Below are positions 1 through 8,976 of a DNA stretch of 44,420 bases, one piece after another; the stretch's first letter is position 1; every line of letters begins with the position of its first letter. The DNA is from CAZMHJ01 sp964566075 (GTDB lineage Bacteria > Patescibacteriota > Saccharimonadia > Saccharimonadales > CAIOMD01). A program made the translations under genes and the position numbers. The notes beneath the pieces are model-generated. The model saw nothing but the letters and a program-made list of their open reading frames with translations. It searched no databases and was not told the DNA's origin. The stretch lies in NCBI GenBank assembly GCA_964566075.1, contig CAZMHJ010000004.1:1-44420 (forward strand), given 5' to 3'.

Positions 1-513
1 CAGGCAATCAAAAAAGTTCGTGACGACATGGGTATAACCAACGTAAAAGCTATGGTGCCATTTTGTCGCAATCTTGATGAAGCCCATAAAGTGCTTGGTA
101 TCATGGCCGAAAATGGTTTAAAGCGTGGCGAAAATGGCTTCCAGGCATATATGATGGTCGAAATTCCATCCAACGTTATTTTGGCAGAACAATTTGCTGA
201 GCTGTTTGATGGCTTTTCAATTGGTAGTAACGACCTAACGCAATTAACACTTGGTGTTGATCGTGACAATCATACGGTTGCGCATGTATATGATGAAAAT
301 AACGAAGCAGTCAAAGCGCTCATTCGACAAGTTGTGCATGTTGCAAAAGAAAAAGGTGTTAAAATCGGTATTTGTGGTCAAGCACCATCTGACTATCCAG
401 AGTTTGCTCGATTCTTAGCCGAAATTGGCATCGATAGCATCTCACTTGCGCCAGACACTGTTGTTAAGACCACCATTGATATCAAAAAAACAGAAGAAGC
501 CCTCGGTAGATAA
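1..513 (+). CDS. ppsA: phosphoenolpyruvate synthase, C-terminal part (partial)
   Basis: This is the C-terminal barrel of phosphoenolpyruvate synthase, cut by the window edge; the frame is open from base 1, so the start lies upstream. The enzyme interconverts pyruvate + ATP and PEP + AMP + phosphate. Seen here are the substrate-binding block GFSIGSNDLTQLTLGVDRD and the catalytic-cysteine motif GICGQAPSDYPEF, followed by the family ending GIDSISLAPDTV. These distinguish it from the related pyruvate phosphate dikinase and PTS enzyme I, although the missing N-terminus leaves slight doubt. Pyruvate kinase follows after 42 bases, so opposing PEP/pyruvate enzymes are neighbours. Confidence 0.93.
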   Translation, partial: QAIKKVRDDMGITNVKAMVPFCRNLDEAHKVLGIMAENGLKRGENGFQAYMMVEIPSNVILAEQFAELFDGFSIGSNDLTQLTLGVDRDNHTVAHVYDENNEAVKALIRQVVHVAKEKGVKIGICGQAPSDYPEFARFLAEIGIDSISLAPDTVVKTTIDIKKTEEALGR

Positions 514-520
514 ATTCTGC

Positions 521-526
521 TACAAT
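521..526 (+). promoter_or_regulatory. -10 box TACAAT upstream of pyk
   Basis: TACAAT lies 29 bases before the GTG start of pyk. Transcription would begin near 533, giving a leader of about 23 bases that carries an AAAGG Shine-Dalgarno-like stretch (538-542). No convincing -35 box is seen. Confidence 0.5.
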
Positions 527-555
527 GGGGGTTAGTAAAGGGTGGCATTGACCTC

Positions 556-1989
556 GTGGAACATCAGATACATTTAGAACCAATAAAGAAATATCACTAC
601 ACAAAAATTATCGCCACAATCGGCCCAGCAACACACAGCTATGAGGCGGTATTACATATGGTGCAAGCTGGTGTTGACGGAATTCGTATTAATTTTAGCC
701 ACGGAAACGACGAAGAGCGCAAAGAACAAATTGGCTGGGTGCGTAAGGCTAGTAAAGAAACGGGTAAGCCGATTGCGATTATTCAAGATTTACAAGGGCC
801 TAAAATCCGACTTGGTGATTTTGACGGCGTTGTGACCGTACAAGCGGGTCAATCACTTCGTTTTAGATATGGTGCTGATTATGAGCGTGAAGGTACACTA
901 CCAGTCCAATATGATTTAAGCAAAAAAGTGAAGCGTGGCGAACGCTTATATTTATACGACGGTAAAGTTCGAACAGTTGTTTCGAGCGTTAAGGATGACG
1001 TAGTCCACGCACGAGCCGAAAATGACGGTATTTTAATTTCTCGTAAGGGTATTAACCTACCAGACACCGATTTCGAAGGTGATATTTTAACTAAAAAAGA
1101 TAAACAAGATATTGTTTTTGGCAGCGAGAACGATGTTGACTATGTGGCGCTGAGTTTTGTGCAGACTGCCGATGATATCGAACAGCTTCGTGTATTGCTT
1201 GATAATCTTGGCAGCACTGCAAAGATAATTGCCAAAATCGAGACCAAAGCGGCGACTGAGCAACTTGAATCGATTGTAGCTGTCGCTGATGCAACCATGG
1301 TTGCTCGAGGTGACTTAGCGGTTGAAACCGAAGCAGAGTTCGTGCCTGTTTTTCAGCGTAAAATTGTAACGCTCGGCATGAAGTATGACAAACCAACCAT
1401 TATTGCCACTCAGATGATGGCAAGTATGACTGAAAGCCCCGAGCCAACTCGCGCCGAAGTAAACGACATTGCTACGGCGGTGTTTATCGGCGCAGATGCA
1501 GTTATGCTCAGTGACGAAACTGCAGCTGGTAAGCATCCTATTAAAGCGGTGCAAATTATGGAACGTGTTATTAAGCACGCTCAAGAGAGCGGTTTACTAA
1601 ATAGTAGCTATGTAACTGAATCAATTGATTCACATACCAAACAAGGTGCAATTTCGAGTGCTATTATTACGCTTGCTGATTCTCTTGGTGTATCGGCAAT
1701 TGTGGCCGAAACAAAAAGTGGTGCAACTGCATTTAAAATTAGTTCTCGTCGCTCGCATCATCCTATTATTGCCGTAACGAGTGTTGCGCGTGTTGCACAG
1801 CAACTAGCACTGGTTTATTCGGTCAAGAGTTTTATTCGTAAAGATGAACACCTACAAGCTCAAAAATTTACAGATTGGTTAAAAACGCAAAACGTTCTTA
1901 AAAAGGGCGATGTTGTTATTACGGTTTCTGGGCAACACCCAGGGGTAGTTGGAACCACAGACACTATTAAGGTACGTGCCATCGAGTAG
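556..1989 (+). CDS. pyk: pyruvate kinase
   Basis: Converts PEP + ADP to pyruvate + ATP in the cytoplasm. The 477-residue length fits the family without the extra C-terminal PEP-utiliser domain of some Gram-positive enzymes. Visible motifs are KIIATIGPAT and INFSHG near the N-terminus, QDLQGPKIRLG, the active-site lysine region KIIAKIET, MVARGDLAVE, and the signature TIIATQMMASM with the ADVNDIA-type continuation. The start is GTG at 556, chosen because it begins the normal N-terminus and has an AAAGG stretch upstream. It is the first gene of a run pyk-pgk-tpiA covering ATP-yielding lower glycolysis. GAPDH, enolase and phosphoglycerate mutase are not in view. Confidence 0.96.
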   Translation: MEHQIHLEPIKKYHYTKIIATIGPATHSYEAVLHMVQAGVDGIRINFSHGNDEERKEQIGWVRKASKETGKPIAIIQDLQGPKIRLGDFDGVVTVQAGQSLRFRYGADYEREGTLPVQYDLSKKVKRGERLYLYDGKVRTVVSSVKDDVVHARAENDGILISRKGINLPDTDFEGDILTKKDKQDIVFGSENDVDYVALSFVQTADDIEQLRVLLDNLGSTAKIIAKIETKAATEQLESIVAVADATMVARGDLAVETEAEFVPVFQRKIVTLGMKYDKPTIIATQMMASMTESPEPTRAEVNDIATAVFIGADAVMLSDETAAGKHPIKAVQIMERVIKHAQESGLLNSSYVTESIDSHTKQGAISSAIITLADSLGVSAIVAETKSGATAFKISSRRSHHPIIAVTSVARVAQQLALVYSVKSFIRKDEHLQAQKFTDWLKTQNVLKKGDVVITVSGQHPGVVGTTDTIKVRAIE

Positions 1990-2008
1990 GCCAAAAAAAG
2001 GGGGGGTA

Positions 2009-3343
2009 ATGTTCACAAAGCAAACGGTACGCGATATCAACGTTAAGGATAAGACGGTTTTAGTACGAGTTGATTTTAACGTCCCGCTCGATGAACATGG
2101 TGTCATTACGGATGATTATCGAATTCGACAGGCGTTGCCGACAATCGAACATTTGCTCAGTAGCGGTGCAAAGGTAGTCCTTATATCACATCTTGGTCGT
2201 CCTTCTGGCCCAAATGATGCGGCAAACAGTTTAGCTCCATGCGCTACACGTCTTAGAGATTTATTGCACAAACCTGTTACATTTGCGGCAGACTGTGTTG
2301 GAGAAACGGCTATGCAGGCAGTGAATGCGCTCCAGCCAGGTCAAGTACTTTTGCTCGAGAATCTTCGTTTTCATAGTGAAGAAGAAGCGAATGACGAAAC
2401 ATTTGCAAAAGCACTTTCTGAAGGCAAAGATTACTTTGTCCAAGATGGTTTTGGTGTTGTACATCGAGCGCATGCGAGCACCGAAGCCATCACTCATTTT
2501 TTACCGAGTGTTGCAGGTTACTTGCTTGAACGTGAAGTTGACACTATTACGAACGCCATGGAAACACCAGACAGGCCACTGGCAGTCGTGATTGGTGGTG
2601 CTAAAATCTCTGACAAAATTGAACTACTCGATATCTTTGTGGAGCGTGCTGATTACATTGCTGTTGTTGGCGCTATGGCAAATACATTCTTACTTGCTGA
2701 AGGTCACCAAGTAGGTAGTAGTCTCGTAGAAAAGGATGCAATAGATACAGCAAAACGCATTATCGAAAAAGCTGAGGCTCGTACCCAAAAAGAACATTTT
2801 ACGTTTCAATTACCACGTGATGTTGTAGTGGCGCAAAAAATTGACGCAGCATTACCGACGCGTGTGGTTGATATTAGTTCTCACACGTGGGCTGACATTA
2901 CAGCATATCCAAAACAACCCGACCAGTCTGCATATACCGTGCATCAAGATGAATGGATTTTGGACATTGGTCCAATGACTGCTGCAAGTATTGCTGGAGC
3001 GCTCAGCTTAGCCCATACAGCAGTGTGGAATGGTACAGCGGGTGTTACAGAGACTAAGGCGATTAACGGAGCTGCTAATCCTTACTCGCACGGAACAACA
3101 ATTATTGCCGATGCATTAGTTGGTGAGCGCGCTGGGGTAAAAAATAAACCATTTACTGTTGTTGGTGGCGGTGATACGGTTGGTTTTGTTGAATCAGTTC
3201 CAGGTTTACGAGAGAGATTAGATCATGTATCAACAGGCGGTGGCGCAAGTTTAGAACTTATGGCGGGTAAAAAACTCCCTGGAGTCGAGGCCTTATTAGA
3301 TAAAAAGACTGGCGCAAAAAGCGACAACAGTGGTAGTATCTAA
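2009..3343 (+). CDS. pgk: phosphoglycerate kinase
   Basis: Transfers phosphate between 1,3-bisphosphoglycerate and ADP. Two-domain architecture is visible: N-terminal substrate motifs VRVDFNVPLDEHG and SHLGRPSG, then nucleotide-domain motifs GGAKISDKIELL, VGGGDTVGFVE and STGGGASLELM. At 444 residues it is some 45 longer than common bacterial enzymes; the extra length appears to sit in the C-terminal half around residues 250-300. The usual WNGPMGVFE block reads WNGTAGVTETKA, so the protein is divergent there. An open frame extends upstream to 1949, but ATG 2009 directly follows a very purine-rich AAGGGGGGG stretch and matches the family N-terminus. It is 19 bases after pyk. Confidence 0.94.
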   Translation: MFTKQTVRDINVKDKTVLVRVDFNVPLDEHGVITDDYRIRQALPTIEHLLSSGAKVVLISHLGRPSGPNDAANSLAPCATRLRDLLHKPVTFAADCVGETAMQAVNALQPGQVLLLENLRFHSEEEANDETFAKALSEGKDYFVQDGFGVVHRAHASTEAITHFLPSVAGYLLEREVDTITNAMETPDRPLAVVIGGAKISDKIELLDIFVERADYIAVVGAMANTFLLAEGHQVGSSLVEKDAIDTAKRIIEKAEARTQKEHFTFQLPRDVVVAQKIDAALPTRVVDISSHTWADITAYPKQPDQSAYTVHQDEWILDIGPMTAASIAGALSLAHTAVWNGTAGVTETKAINGAANPYSHGTTIIADALVGERAGVKNKPFTVVGGGDTVGFVESVPGLRERLDHVSTGGGASLELMAGKKLPGVEALLDKKTGAKSDNSGSI

Positions 3344-3362
3344 ATAATCATAAGCAACATAT

Positions 3363-4154
3363 ATGCGTAAAACACTTATTGCCGGTAACTGGAAAATGCA
3401 TCTCAATGTTTCAGCTGCAAGTCTGCTGGTACGGCGATTAAACGAGCACATTGCTATCCATCGTGATGTCGAAGTAGTACTAGCTCCACCTATGCTTGAC
3501 CTACAACCTATTAGTCTACAAATAGACAGACGAAAATTTAAACTAGCAGCGCAAAACGCATATCACAAAGACGAAGGTGCTTATACGGGTGAAGTCTCGT
3601 TTACGATGCTCCACGACTTAGTGCACTATGTGCTTATTGGGCACTCGGAACGCCGTCACATTTTTAATGAATCATTAGAAGATGTACAGGCAAAAGTTGC
3701 TGCAGCGTATCGCAACCGCATTATTCCTATCTTGTGTGTTGGCGAAACAAAAACAGAGCGGCTTGCTGGCGAAATGAATAAAGTACTACACGACCAAGTA
3801 GTCACTGCACTTGCAAATGTAACTACAACAGAGGTAAAAGAACTAGTCGTTGCCTATGAACCAGTTTGGGCGATAGGTACTGGTGATGTTGCAACACCAG
3901 ACCAAGCCACAAAAGCTGCTAATATAATTCGTCACAATATATCAGAATTATATGGTGAACAAACCGCAAAAAAAGTCCGTGTACTGTACGGTGGTAGTGT
4001 AACAGCGGATGTTGCAAGTGGTTTTTTGCGTGCCAAAGGTATTGATGGGTTATTAGTTGGTGGTGCAAGCCTCAACTATCATCAATTTGCCGGTATAGTT
4101 GACGCCGCTTTTAGAACTAAACACAATGTATTGCACGAAAGGGATCGCGCTTGA
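3363..4154 (+). CDS. tpiA: triosephosphate isomerase
   Basis: Interconverts dihydroxyacetone phosphate and glyceraldehyde 3-phosphate. The catalytic set is complete: the lysine in GNWKMHLN, the histidine in LIGHSERR, the glutamate in VAYEPVWAIGTG, and the phosphate-binding LYGGSV and LLVGGASL loops. At 263 residues it has a short extra tail after the normal end of the barrel. Spacing to pgk is 19 bases. Its stop codon overlaps the next gene's start by one base (TGATG), indicating co-transcription and probable translational coupling. Confidence 0.96.
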   Translation: MRKTLIAGNWKMHLNVSAASLLVRRLNEHIAIHRDVEVVLAPPMLDLQPISLQIDRRKFKLAAQNAYHKDEGAYTGEVSFTMLHDLVHYVLIGHSERRHIFNESLEDVQAKVAAAYRNRIIPILCVGETKTERLAGEMNKVLHDQVVTALANVTTTEVKELVVAYEPVWAIGTGDVATPDQATKAANIIRHNISELYGEQTAKKVRVLYGGSVTADVASGFLRAKGIDGLLVGGASLNYHQFAGIVDAAFRTKHNVLHERDRA

Positions 4155-4837
4155 TGGATGCTAATGACGTAAAAAAGAAATTTTTTGATGTAACGCCACC
4201 TTCTACCAGTCCGGCTAAAGTTTCACCCAAAAAGCGGCAAGTTATTGTAAACGAACCGAATGAGGAATCGAACGATACGATTTTACCAACGACTGAATTC
4301 GAAGAAGCAAAACCACCAGAAGCTGCGAAAGTTGAAGTCAAGCGCGAAAAAATTGTTCAGCCACCCGAATCTGATGATAAATCAGAAGAAGCCAAAGAAA
4401 AAACAGAACCCACGCCAGAAACACTAACGGTAGCGTCACCAGTAGTTGAAACCGAGGAAGTTAATTCTCAGATAGAGCCAGAAGTTGAAAAAACTCCAGA
4501 AGACGTCCCTCTTAAAGAAGAACTGGGGGTAAACCCATTGCCAACAGTAGAGCCCGAGCAAGAGGCACCCACTATTACCAATCCGGAGCCAGAGGATGTT
4601 GACACACCAATAACGACTACATATAGCGCAACTGATTCGTTGCCAGAAGATACTACCACCGATGCAACTAAGACAGAAACACAAGAACCGAAAATATACG
4701 ATACAACAGCCTATCATATCCCAATTAAAGAAACGACTCATGGCCATGGTACAAAGTCGGCATTTATTTTTGGCACCGTTTTCGCACTCGTATTTGTTGG
4801 CGGTTTGGTCTATGTATTAGCCGTAGTTGCTAAGTAA
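4154..4837 (+). CDS. acidic, Pro/Glu/Thr-rich tail-anchored membrane protein, unrecognised
   Basis: No family recognised. The first ~195 residues are low in hydrophobic residues and rich in Glu, Pro, Thr and Val, and so probably disordered. The last ~28 residues form a single hydrophobic helix beginning at SAFIFGTVFALVFVGG and ending with a lysine. This is the layout of a C-tail-anchored protein with the acidic part in the cytoplasm. No signal peptide is seen. It overlaps the tpiA stop by one base (ATG at 4154), so it is probably expressed with glycolytic genes. A role as scaffold or spacer is possible but not shown. Confidence 0.75.
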   Translation: MDANDVKKKFFDVTPPSTSPAKVSPKKRQVIVNEPNEESNDTILPTTEFEEAKPPEAAKVEVKREKIVQPPESDDKSEEAKEKTEPTPETLTVASPVVETEEVNSQIEPEVEKTPEDVPLKEELGVNPLPTVEPEQEAPTITNPEPEDVDTPITTTYSATDSLPEDTTTDATKTETQEPKIYDTTAYHIPIKETTHGHGTKSAFIFGTVFALVFVGGLVYVLAVVAK

Positions 4838-4876
4838 GGCAGACAAACTACAACGTTTTTACACAGGTTTACTTGC

Positions 4877-4882
4877 TACACT
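4877..4882 (+). promoter_or_regulatory. -10 box TACACT for a leaderless pcrA transcript
   Basis: TACACT ends six bases before the GTG start at 4889, so transcription would begin at or next to the start codon. No Shine-Dalgarno sequence separates the two. Confidence 0.6.
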
Positions 4883-4888
4883 TTATAG

Positions 4889-7039
4889 GTGCAAAAAGAT
4901 TTATTTACTGGGCTTAATCCCGAACAACAAAGAGCTGTCGAAAAGACTGACGGTCCATTACTGATATTAGCGGGCGCTGGAAGTGGCAAAACAAAGACAC
5001 TTACGCATCGTATTGCCTACATTATTGACAGAGCGCAAGCCAAACCATCCGAAATCTTGGCGGTTACCTTTACTAACAAAGCTGCCCGCGAAATGCGTGA
5101 ACGCGTAGCTGATTTACTACATGATAATGCCGACCATCGAGGTTTTATGCCGTATATGGGGACATTTCACAGTATTTGCGTGCGTCTACTCCGTCAAGAT
5201 GGTGAATATATTGGGCTTGCAAAAAACTTTGTAATTTTTGATGAATCCGATAGACAAGCTTTGGTTAAACAATTATCAAAACAGCTTATGGTTGATGAAA
5301 AACAACATCCTGCTCGTGCAATAGCTGGTATCATTAGTGGTGCAAAAAACGAGCTTGTTAGCCCGGCAGAGTTTGAAGGTACAGCAGGTACGCCAAGTCA
5401 AAAAATTGCGGCCAAGATTTTTCCACTCTACGAACAGGCACTACGCAACCAGCAGGCATTGGACTTTGACGATTTAATTGGTCGTACCGTTAGTTTGCTT
5501 TCAAATCATCCCGAAATTCAGGCAAAATGGCGTAATCAATTTAAATTTATTTTGATTGATGAGTATCAGGATACCAACGCTGCACAATATAAACTTATCA
5601 AATTGTTAACGAATACATCACAAAATATTTGTGTGGTTGGTGACGATTGGCAGAGTATTTATAGCTGGCGAGGCGCTGACTTTAAAAACATACTCAATTT
5701 TGAACGTGATTATCCAAACGCTACCGTTATCAAACTTGAGCAAAACTACCGCAGCACAAAGCATATTCTTGACGCCGCCCATGCAGTGATTACAAAAAAC
5801 CAGCAACGGTCTGATAAAAAACTTTGGACAGCGGCAGGTCCGGGCCAACCAGTGCAGATTGTGCCAGTTATGAACGAACGTGCAGAAGGTGAGGCAATTA
5901 TACGACGTATCCAAACATATGTTGATATGCGAATTCGCCGATATAGTGATTTTGCAATCTTGTATAGAACAAATGCACAAAGCCGTAGTTTAGAAGAGCA
6001 ATTTGTGCGATATGGCATACCGTACAAAATTGTTGGTGGAGTTCGCTTTTATGATCGTGCCGAGATTAAAGACATATTGGCATATCTTCGATTTTTATAT
6101 CAGCCCGAAGATCTGGTTAGCTTTGCGCGCATTATCAACGTGCCGGCACGCGGTCTTGGAGCAAAATCGGTACAATCATTTCTAGACTGGCGAATACAAG
6201 AATATATTTCGCTCGACGAAGCTTTGGCACGTGTTAACGAAGCTCCGCTGACACCAAAAGCAAAGCAAGCATTTACAGATTTTGCCGACATTATTACTAG
6301 TTTTCGCCAAGCGAGTGAAGAAATGCCGGTTGCGAATTTGCTCGAAAAATTACTATTGCGAATTTCGTTTTTAAAATCGCTGGATGATGGTTCTATTCAG
6401 GCAGAAGCTCGCCAAGAAAATGTTAAAGAACTACTCAGTGTTGCTAAAGCATATAGCGAAGTAGGCTTGAGTAGCTTTTTAGAAGAAGTTGCGCTCGTAA
6501 GTGATTTAGATAGCTTTAACGAATCTGGTGATGCAGTAACCCTTATGACGTTGCATGCTGCAAAAGGACTTGAATTTCCAGTTGTATTTATGCCGGGTTG
6601 CGAAGAAACTATCTTCCCGCATAGTCGCGCGCTGTTTGATCAATTTGAAATGGAAGAAGAACGCAGGCTTTGCTATGTTGGTATGACGCGTGCCCGTGAA
6701 GAACTATATCTGCTCTATGCCGATAGTCGTATTTTATATGGCGGAGTCCAGCACAATGCACCATCACGTTTTTTGAGTGAAATTGATCCACAATTATTAT
6801 CACAAGCTTCGGCTAGCGCTAGTATGGCCTATGGTAGCTATGGTACCGCCATGCAGCCTGCGAATGTTTCTAATGAACCACGTTACGTAGCCGATTTAAG
6901 TGAAGGAGATACAGTTCGTCACCAGCTATTTGGTATTGGTACAGTTATGGAAGTTGACGGTGATAACGTGGCTGTATATTTTAAAGGCAAGGGTGCGAAA
7001 AAACTAAACGTATCGTTTGCGCCACTCGAAAAGCTATGA
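4889..7039 (+). CDS. pcrA: UvrD/PcrA-type superfamily 1 DNA helicase
   Basis: ATP-dependent 3'-5' DNA helicase of repair and replication-conflict resolution. All superfamily 1A motifs are visible in order: LAGAGSGKTKTL (Walker A), GTFHSICVRLLR, LIDEYQDTN (Walker B), VGDDWQSIYSWRGAD, LEQNYRST, TLHAAKGLEFPVVF and YVGMTRAREELYL. The last ~40 residues (VRHQLFGIGTVMEVDGDN onward) match the Tudor-like C-terminal domain of PcrA/UvrD known to bind RNA polymerase. The 716-residue length is normal. The start is GTG, apparently leaderless. The 3' end overlaps the next gene by four bases. The choice between pcrA and uvrD cannot be settled from sequence alone. Confidence 0.94.
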   Translation: MQKDLFTGLNPEQQRAVEKTDGPLLILAGAGSGKTKTLTHRIAYIIDRAQAKPSEILAVTFTNKAAREMRERVADLLHDNADHRGFMPYMGTFHSICVRLLRQDGEYIGLAKNFVIFDESDRQALVKQLSKQLMVDEKQHPARAIAGIISGAKNELVSPAEFEGTAGTPSQKIAAKIFPLYEQALRNQQALDFDDLIGRTVSLLSNHPEIQAKWRNQFKFILIDEYQDTNAAQYKLIKLLTNTSQNICVVGDDWQSIYSWRGADFKNILNFERDYPNATVIKLEQNYRSTKHILDAAHAVITKNQQRSDKKLWTAAGPGQPVQIVPVMNERAEGEAIIRRIQTYVDMRIRRYSDFAILYRTNAQSRSLEEQFVRYGIPYKIVGGVRFYDRAEIKDILAYLRFLYQPEDLVSFARIINVPARGLGAKSVQSFLDWRIQEYISLDEALARVNEAPLTPKAKQAFTDFADIITSFRQASEEMPVANLLEKLLLRISFLKSLDDGSIQAEARQENVKELLSVAKAYSEVGLSSFLEEVALVSDLDSFNESGDAVTLMTLHAAKGLEFPVVFMPGCEETIFPHSRALFDQFEMEEERRLCYVGMTRAREELYLLYADSRILYGGVQHNAPSRFLSEIDPQLLSQASASASMAYGSYGTAMQPANVSNEPRYVADLSEGDTVRHQLFGIGTVMEVDGDNVAVYFKGKGAKKLNVSFAPLEKL

Positions 7040-7491
7040 GAATACCTGCGATATTTGGCAGAGTAGTGTACTTTTTTGGGTATCCAATCTTTCGGTTACT
7101 TATTAAAAATACGTATCGTGTATATGTTGTTGTGTTGTATAAAGACAAAATACTAGTTACTAAAAATTGGCTTGGGTTTCAAAAGAAATTGCGGTTACCT
7201 GGTGGGGGCGTACATAAAAACGAACGCCCAGCAGCAGCTGCATGCAGGGAACTAGCTGAAGAGGTTGGTATTCGTATCACTGAAAAGAATCTTATACAAC
7301 TAACCAGCACTCCTATTGAAGCCAGGTACGGATATCTAGTTGATCTCTTTGTGCTAGAGCCAAGTCGTAAACCTACGATACAGATAGATAAACGTGAAAT
7401 TCTTGAAGCATCATTTGCTACAAAACAAGACCTAGAAAAAAGTGACTTAAGTGAAGAGCTAAGTATCGCAATAGACTTACTTCGTTGGTGA
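7036..7491 (+). CDS. Nudix hydrolase, substrate unknown
   Basis: A small pyrophosphohydrolase of the Nudix superfamily, 151 residues. A complete Nudix box is present (G-x5-E-x7-REL-AEEVGI, beginning GGGVHKNERP), so it should bind Mg2+ and hydrolyse a nucleoside-diphosphate derivative. The N-terminal ~25 residues (FGRVVYFFGYPIFRLLIK) are hydrophobic and aromatic, which is unusual for a soluble enzyme and may be a membrane-associating segment. The start overlaps the helicase stop by four bases (ATGA), suggesting coupling to pcrA. Substrate cannot be inferred. Confidence 0.88.
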   Translation: MRIPAIFGRVVYFFGYPIFRLLIKNTYRVYVVVLYKDKILVTKNWLGFQKKLRLPGGGVHKNERPAAAACRELAEEVGIRITEKNLIQLTSTPIEARYGYLVDLFVLEPSRKPTIQIDKREILEASFATKQDLEKSDLSEELSIAIDLLRW

Positions 7492-7550
7492 ACATAGTTA
7501 GTTTGCTATACTTTATAGAGAAAAACAGAGTTAGTTTACAGTAAAATGCG

Positions 7551-8828
7551 GTGCAAATCTTGCCTATAACAACACAATCAATTCGGTTGGTAGTCCACAA
7601 GTGTATTCAAAAAATCAATGACTACTTGCTCCACGCACACGTATTTGCGTTTAGTATTATTGTTATCATTTTTGCGTTTTTCTTTTTTGCCGGTGGTTTA
7701 GTGCTCGCCAATGATCAAGTACTATCTCCTAATGATAGTCACTTAGTTGATTTGCTTGTTGATGGTAAGCAAACCTCAATACCTACCCGAGCTGCCACGG
7801 TAGGGGAATTATTAGCTAAGACAAATACAACACTACATACAGGTGACATTGTAGAACCCGTCGCTGCAACCCCAATTGATGCCGATAATTTTAGGGTACA
7901 AGTATATCGTGCGCGACCAATTATCATAACTGACGGTACAAGTACAAAAAATATTTTAACTGCGCAAACCTCAGCACCACTTATAGCCAAACAAGCAGGA
8001 TTTGCTACCTATCCCGAAGATGTACTCACGATTACAACTGCTGATAACTTTTCGCAAGACAACGTTCTGGGCGAAAAGCTGACAATAAAAAAAGCAACCC
8101 CGATCACAATAAGTATCTATGGTGCACCCGCTGCCCAGTACAGAACCCATCAACAGACAGTAGGTGAAGTATTAAAAGAGCAGCATATTGTCCCCGAGCA
8201 AGGTGCAACAGTTACTCCTAATTTAACAGCAACGATTACCCAAAATATGGCTATTTTTGTTACAAAATTTGGTAAAAAAATAGTGGTCAGCGAACAAGAT
8301 GTTCCGTTTGATATTCAATCAACTCCTGACCCAACAAAAGCGAACGGCGTAACAACCATTACAACTCCTGGAGTAAAGGGTAAAAAACAAATTGTCTACG
8401 AGGTAGAGATGCAGGGCTCAAAAGAAATTAGTCGTAGCAAAATTCAAGAAGTAATAACTGTTTTGCCGCAAACACAACAGCAAACCAGAGGCACAAAACC
8501 TGGTACTGGGCTTAGTAAGGCAAAATCTGCGGGTGTGTTTATTGACAGCAAAGGCGTTTTGCACCGCGAGACTTACTATGACCTACCAATGAGTAGTGCT
8601 ATGCGTAGTTGTAATGCGGGTGGACAGTATTCGGTACGAGCAGACGGCGCAAAAATAGACAAAGATGGTTACGTTATTGTGGCGGCAAATCTAAAAATTT
8701 ATCCGCGCTGTACGGTTGTTGAAACAAGTATTGGTGCCGGAAAAGTCTATGATACCGGTGGTTTTGCACTTGTCCAGCCGTATCAGTTTGACCTAGCGAC
8801 TGATTGGTCAAATAACGATGGTCGCTAA
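7551..8828 (+). CDS. exported DUF348/G5-type protein with C-terminal 3D-like domain
   Basis: Probable peptidoglycan-modifying surface protein. An N-terminal hydrophobic segment (about residues 30-50) acts as signal or anchor. It is followed by DUF348-like repeats (e.g. DLLVDGKQTSIPTRAATVGE), a G5-like beta region ending near residue 310, and a C-terminal domain containing KDGYVIVAANL, VETSIGAGKVYDTGGFAL and FDLATDW. That last block resembles the 3D/double-psi barrel domain of YabE/MltA-type enzymes with conserved aspartates. The start is GTG at 7551, 39 bases after TATACT at 7507-7512. The downstream gene is a paralogue sharing the N-terminal ~310 residues but with a different end. Enzyme activity is inferred from family resemblance only. 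Confidence 0.85.
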   Translation: MQILPITTQSIRLVVHKCIQKINDYLLHAHVFAFSIIVIIFAFFFFAGGLVLANDQVLSPNDSHLVDLLVDGKQTSIPTRAATVGELLAKTNTTLHTGDIVEPVAATPIDADNFRVQVYRARPIIITDGTSTKNILTAQTSAPLIAKQAGFATYPEDVLTITTADNFSQDNVLGEKLTIKKATPITISIYGAPAAQYRTHQQTVGEVLKEQHIVPEQGATVTPNLTATITQNMAIFVTKFGKKIVVSEQDVPFDIQSTPDPTKANGVTTITTPGVKGKKQIVYEVEMQGSKEISRSKIQEVITVLPQTQQQTRGTKPGTGLSKAKSAGVFIDSKGVLHRETYYDLPMSSAMRSCNAGGQYSVRADGAKIDKDGYVIVAANLKIYPRCTVVETSIGAGKVYDTGGFALVQPYQFDLATDWSNNDGR

Positions 8829-8883
8829 TAGCATTATTACTTTGCTGCAATGTACTACGTTTGGCTGGAATAACAGATTTTGC

Positions 8884-8889
8884 TATAAT
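8884..8889 (+). promoter_or_regulatory. -10 box TATAAT with ~80-base leader
   Basis: A perfect TATAAT lies 87 bases before the ATG of the second G5 protein. The leader after it holds a small ACCA-TTTT-TGGT hairpin and an AATAGG...CCTATT inverted repeat, but nothing that I recognise as a riboswitch. Cell-wall hydrolase genes are often under leader control, so the structure may matter. Confidence 0.5.
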
Positions 8890-8976
8890 CATATAGACCA
8901 TTTTTGGTTTTGATCTCCAAATAATAGGAATCCTTATCGCAGCAGACCCTATTGGATATCAAACAGCTGGTTATTC

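Noticed and set aside
1315..1584. Antisense open frames inside glycolytic and surface genes
   Set aside because: They lie opposite clear genes, have no recognisable motifs or start signals, and are expected by chance from codon bias.
8890..8976. Riboswitch (for example cyclic-di-AMP type) in the leader of the second G5 gene
   Set aside because: The leader is only about 80 bases and lacks the multi-stem conserved core; only small hairpins are visible.
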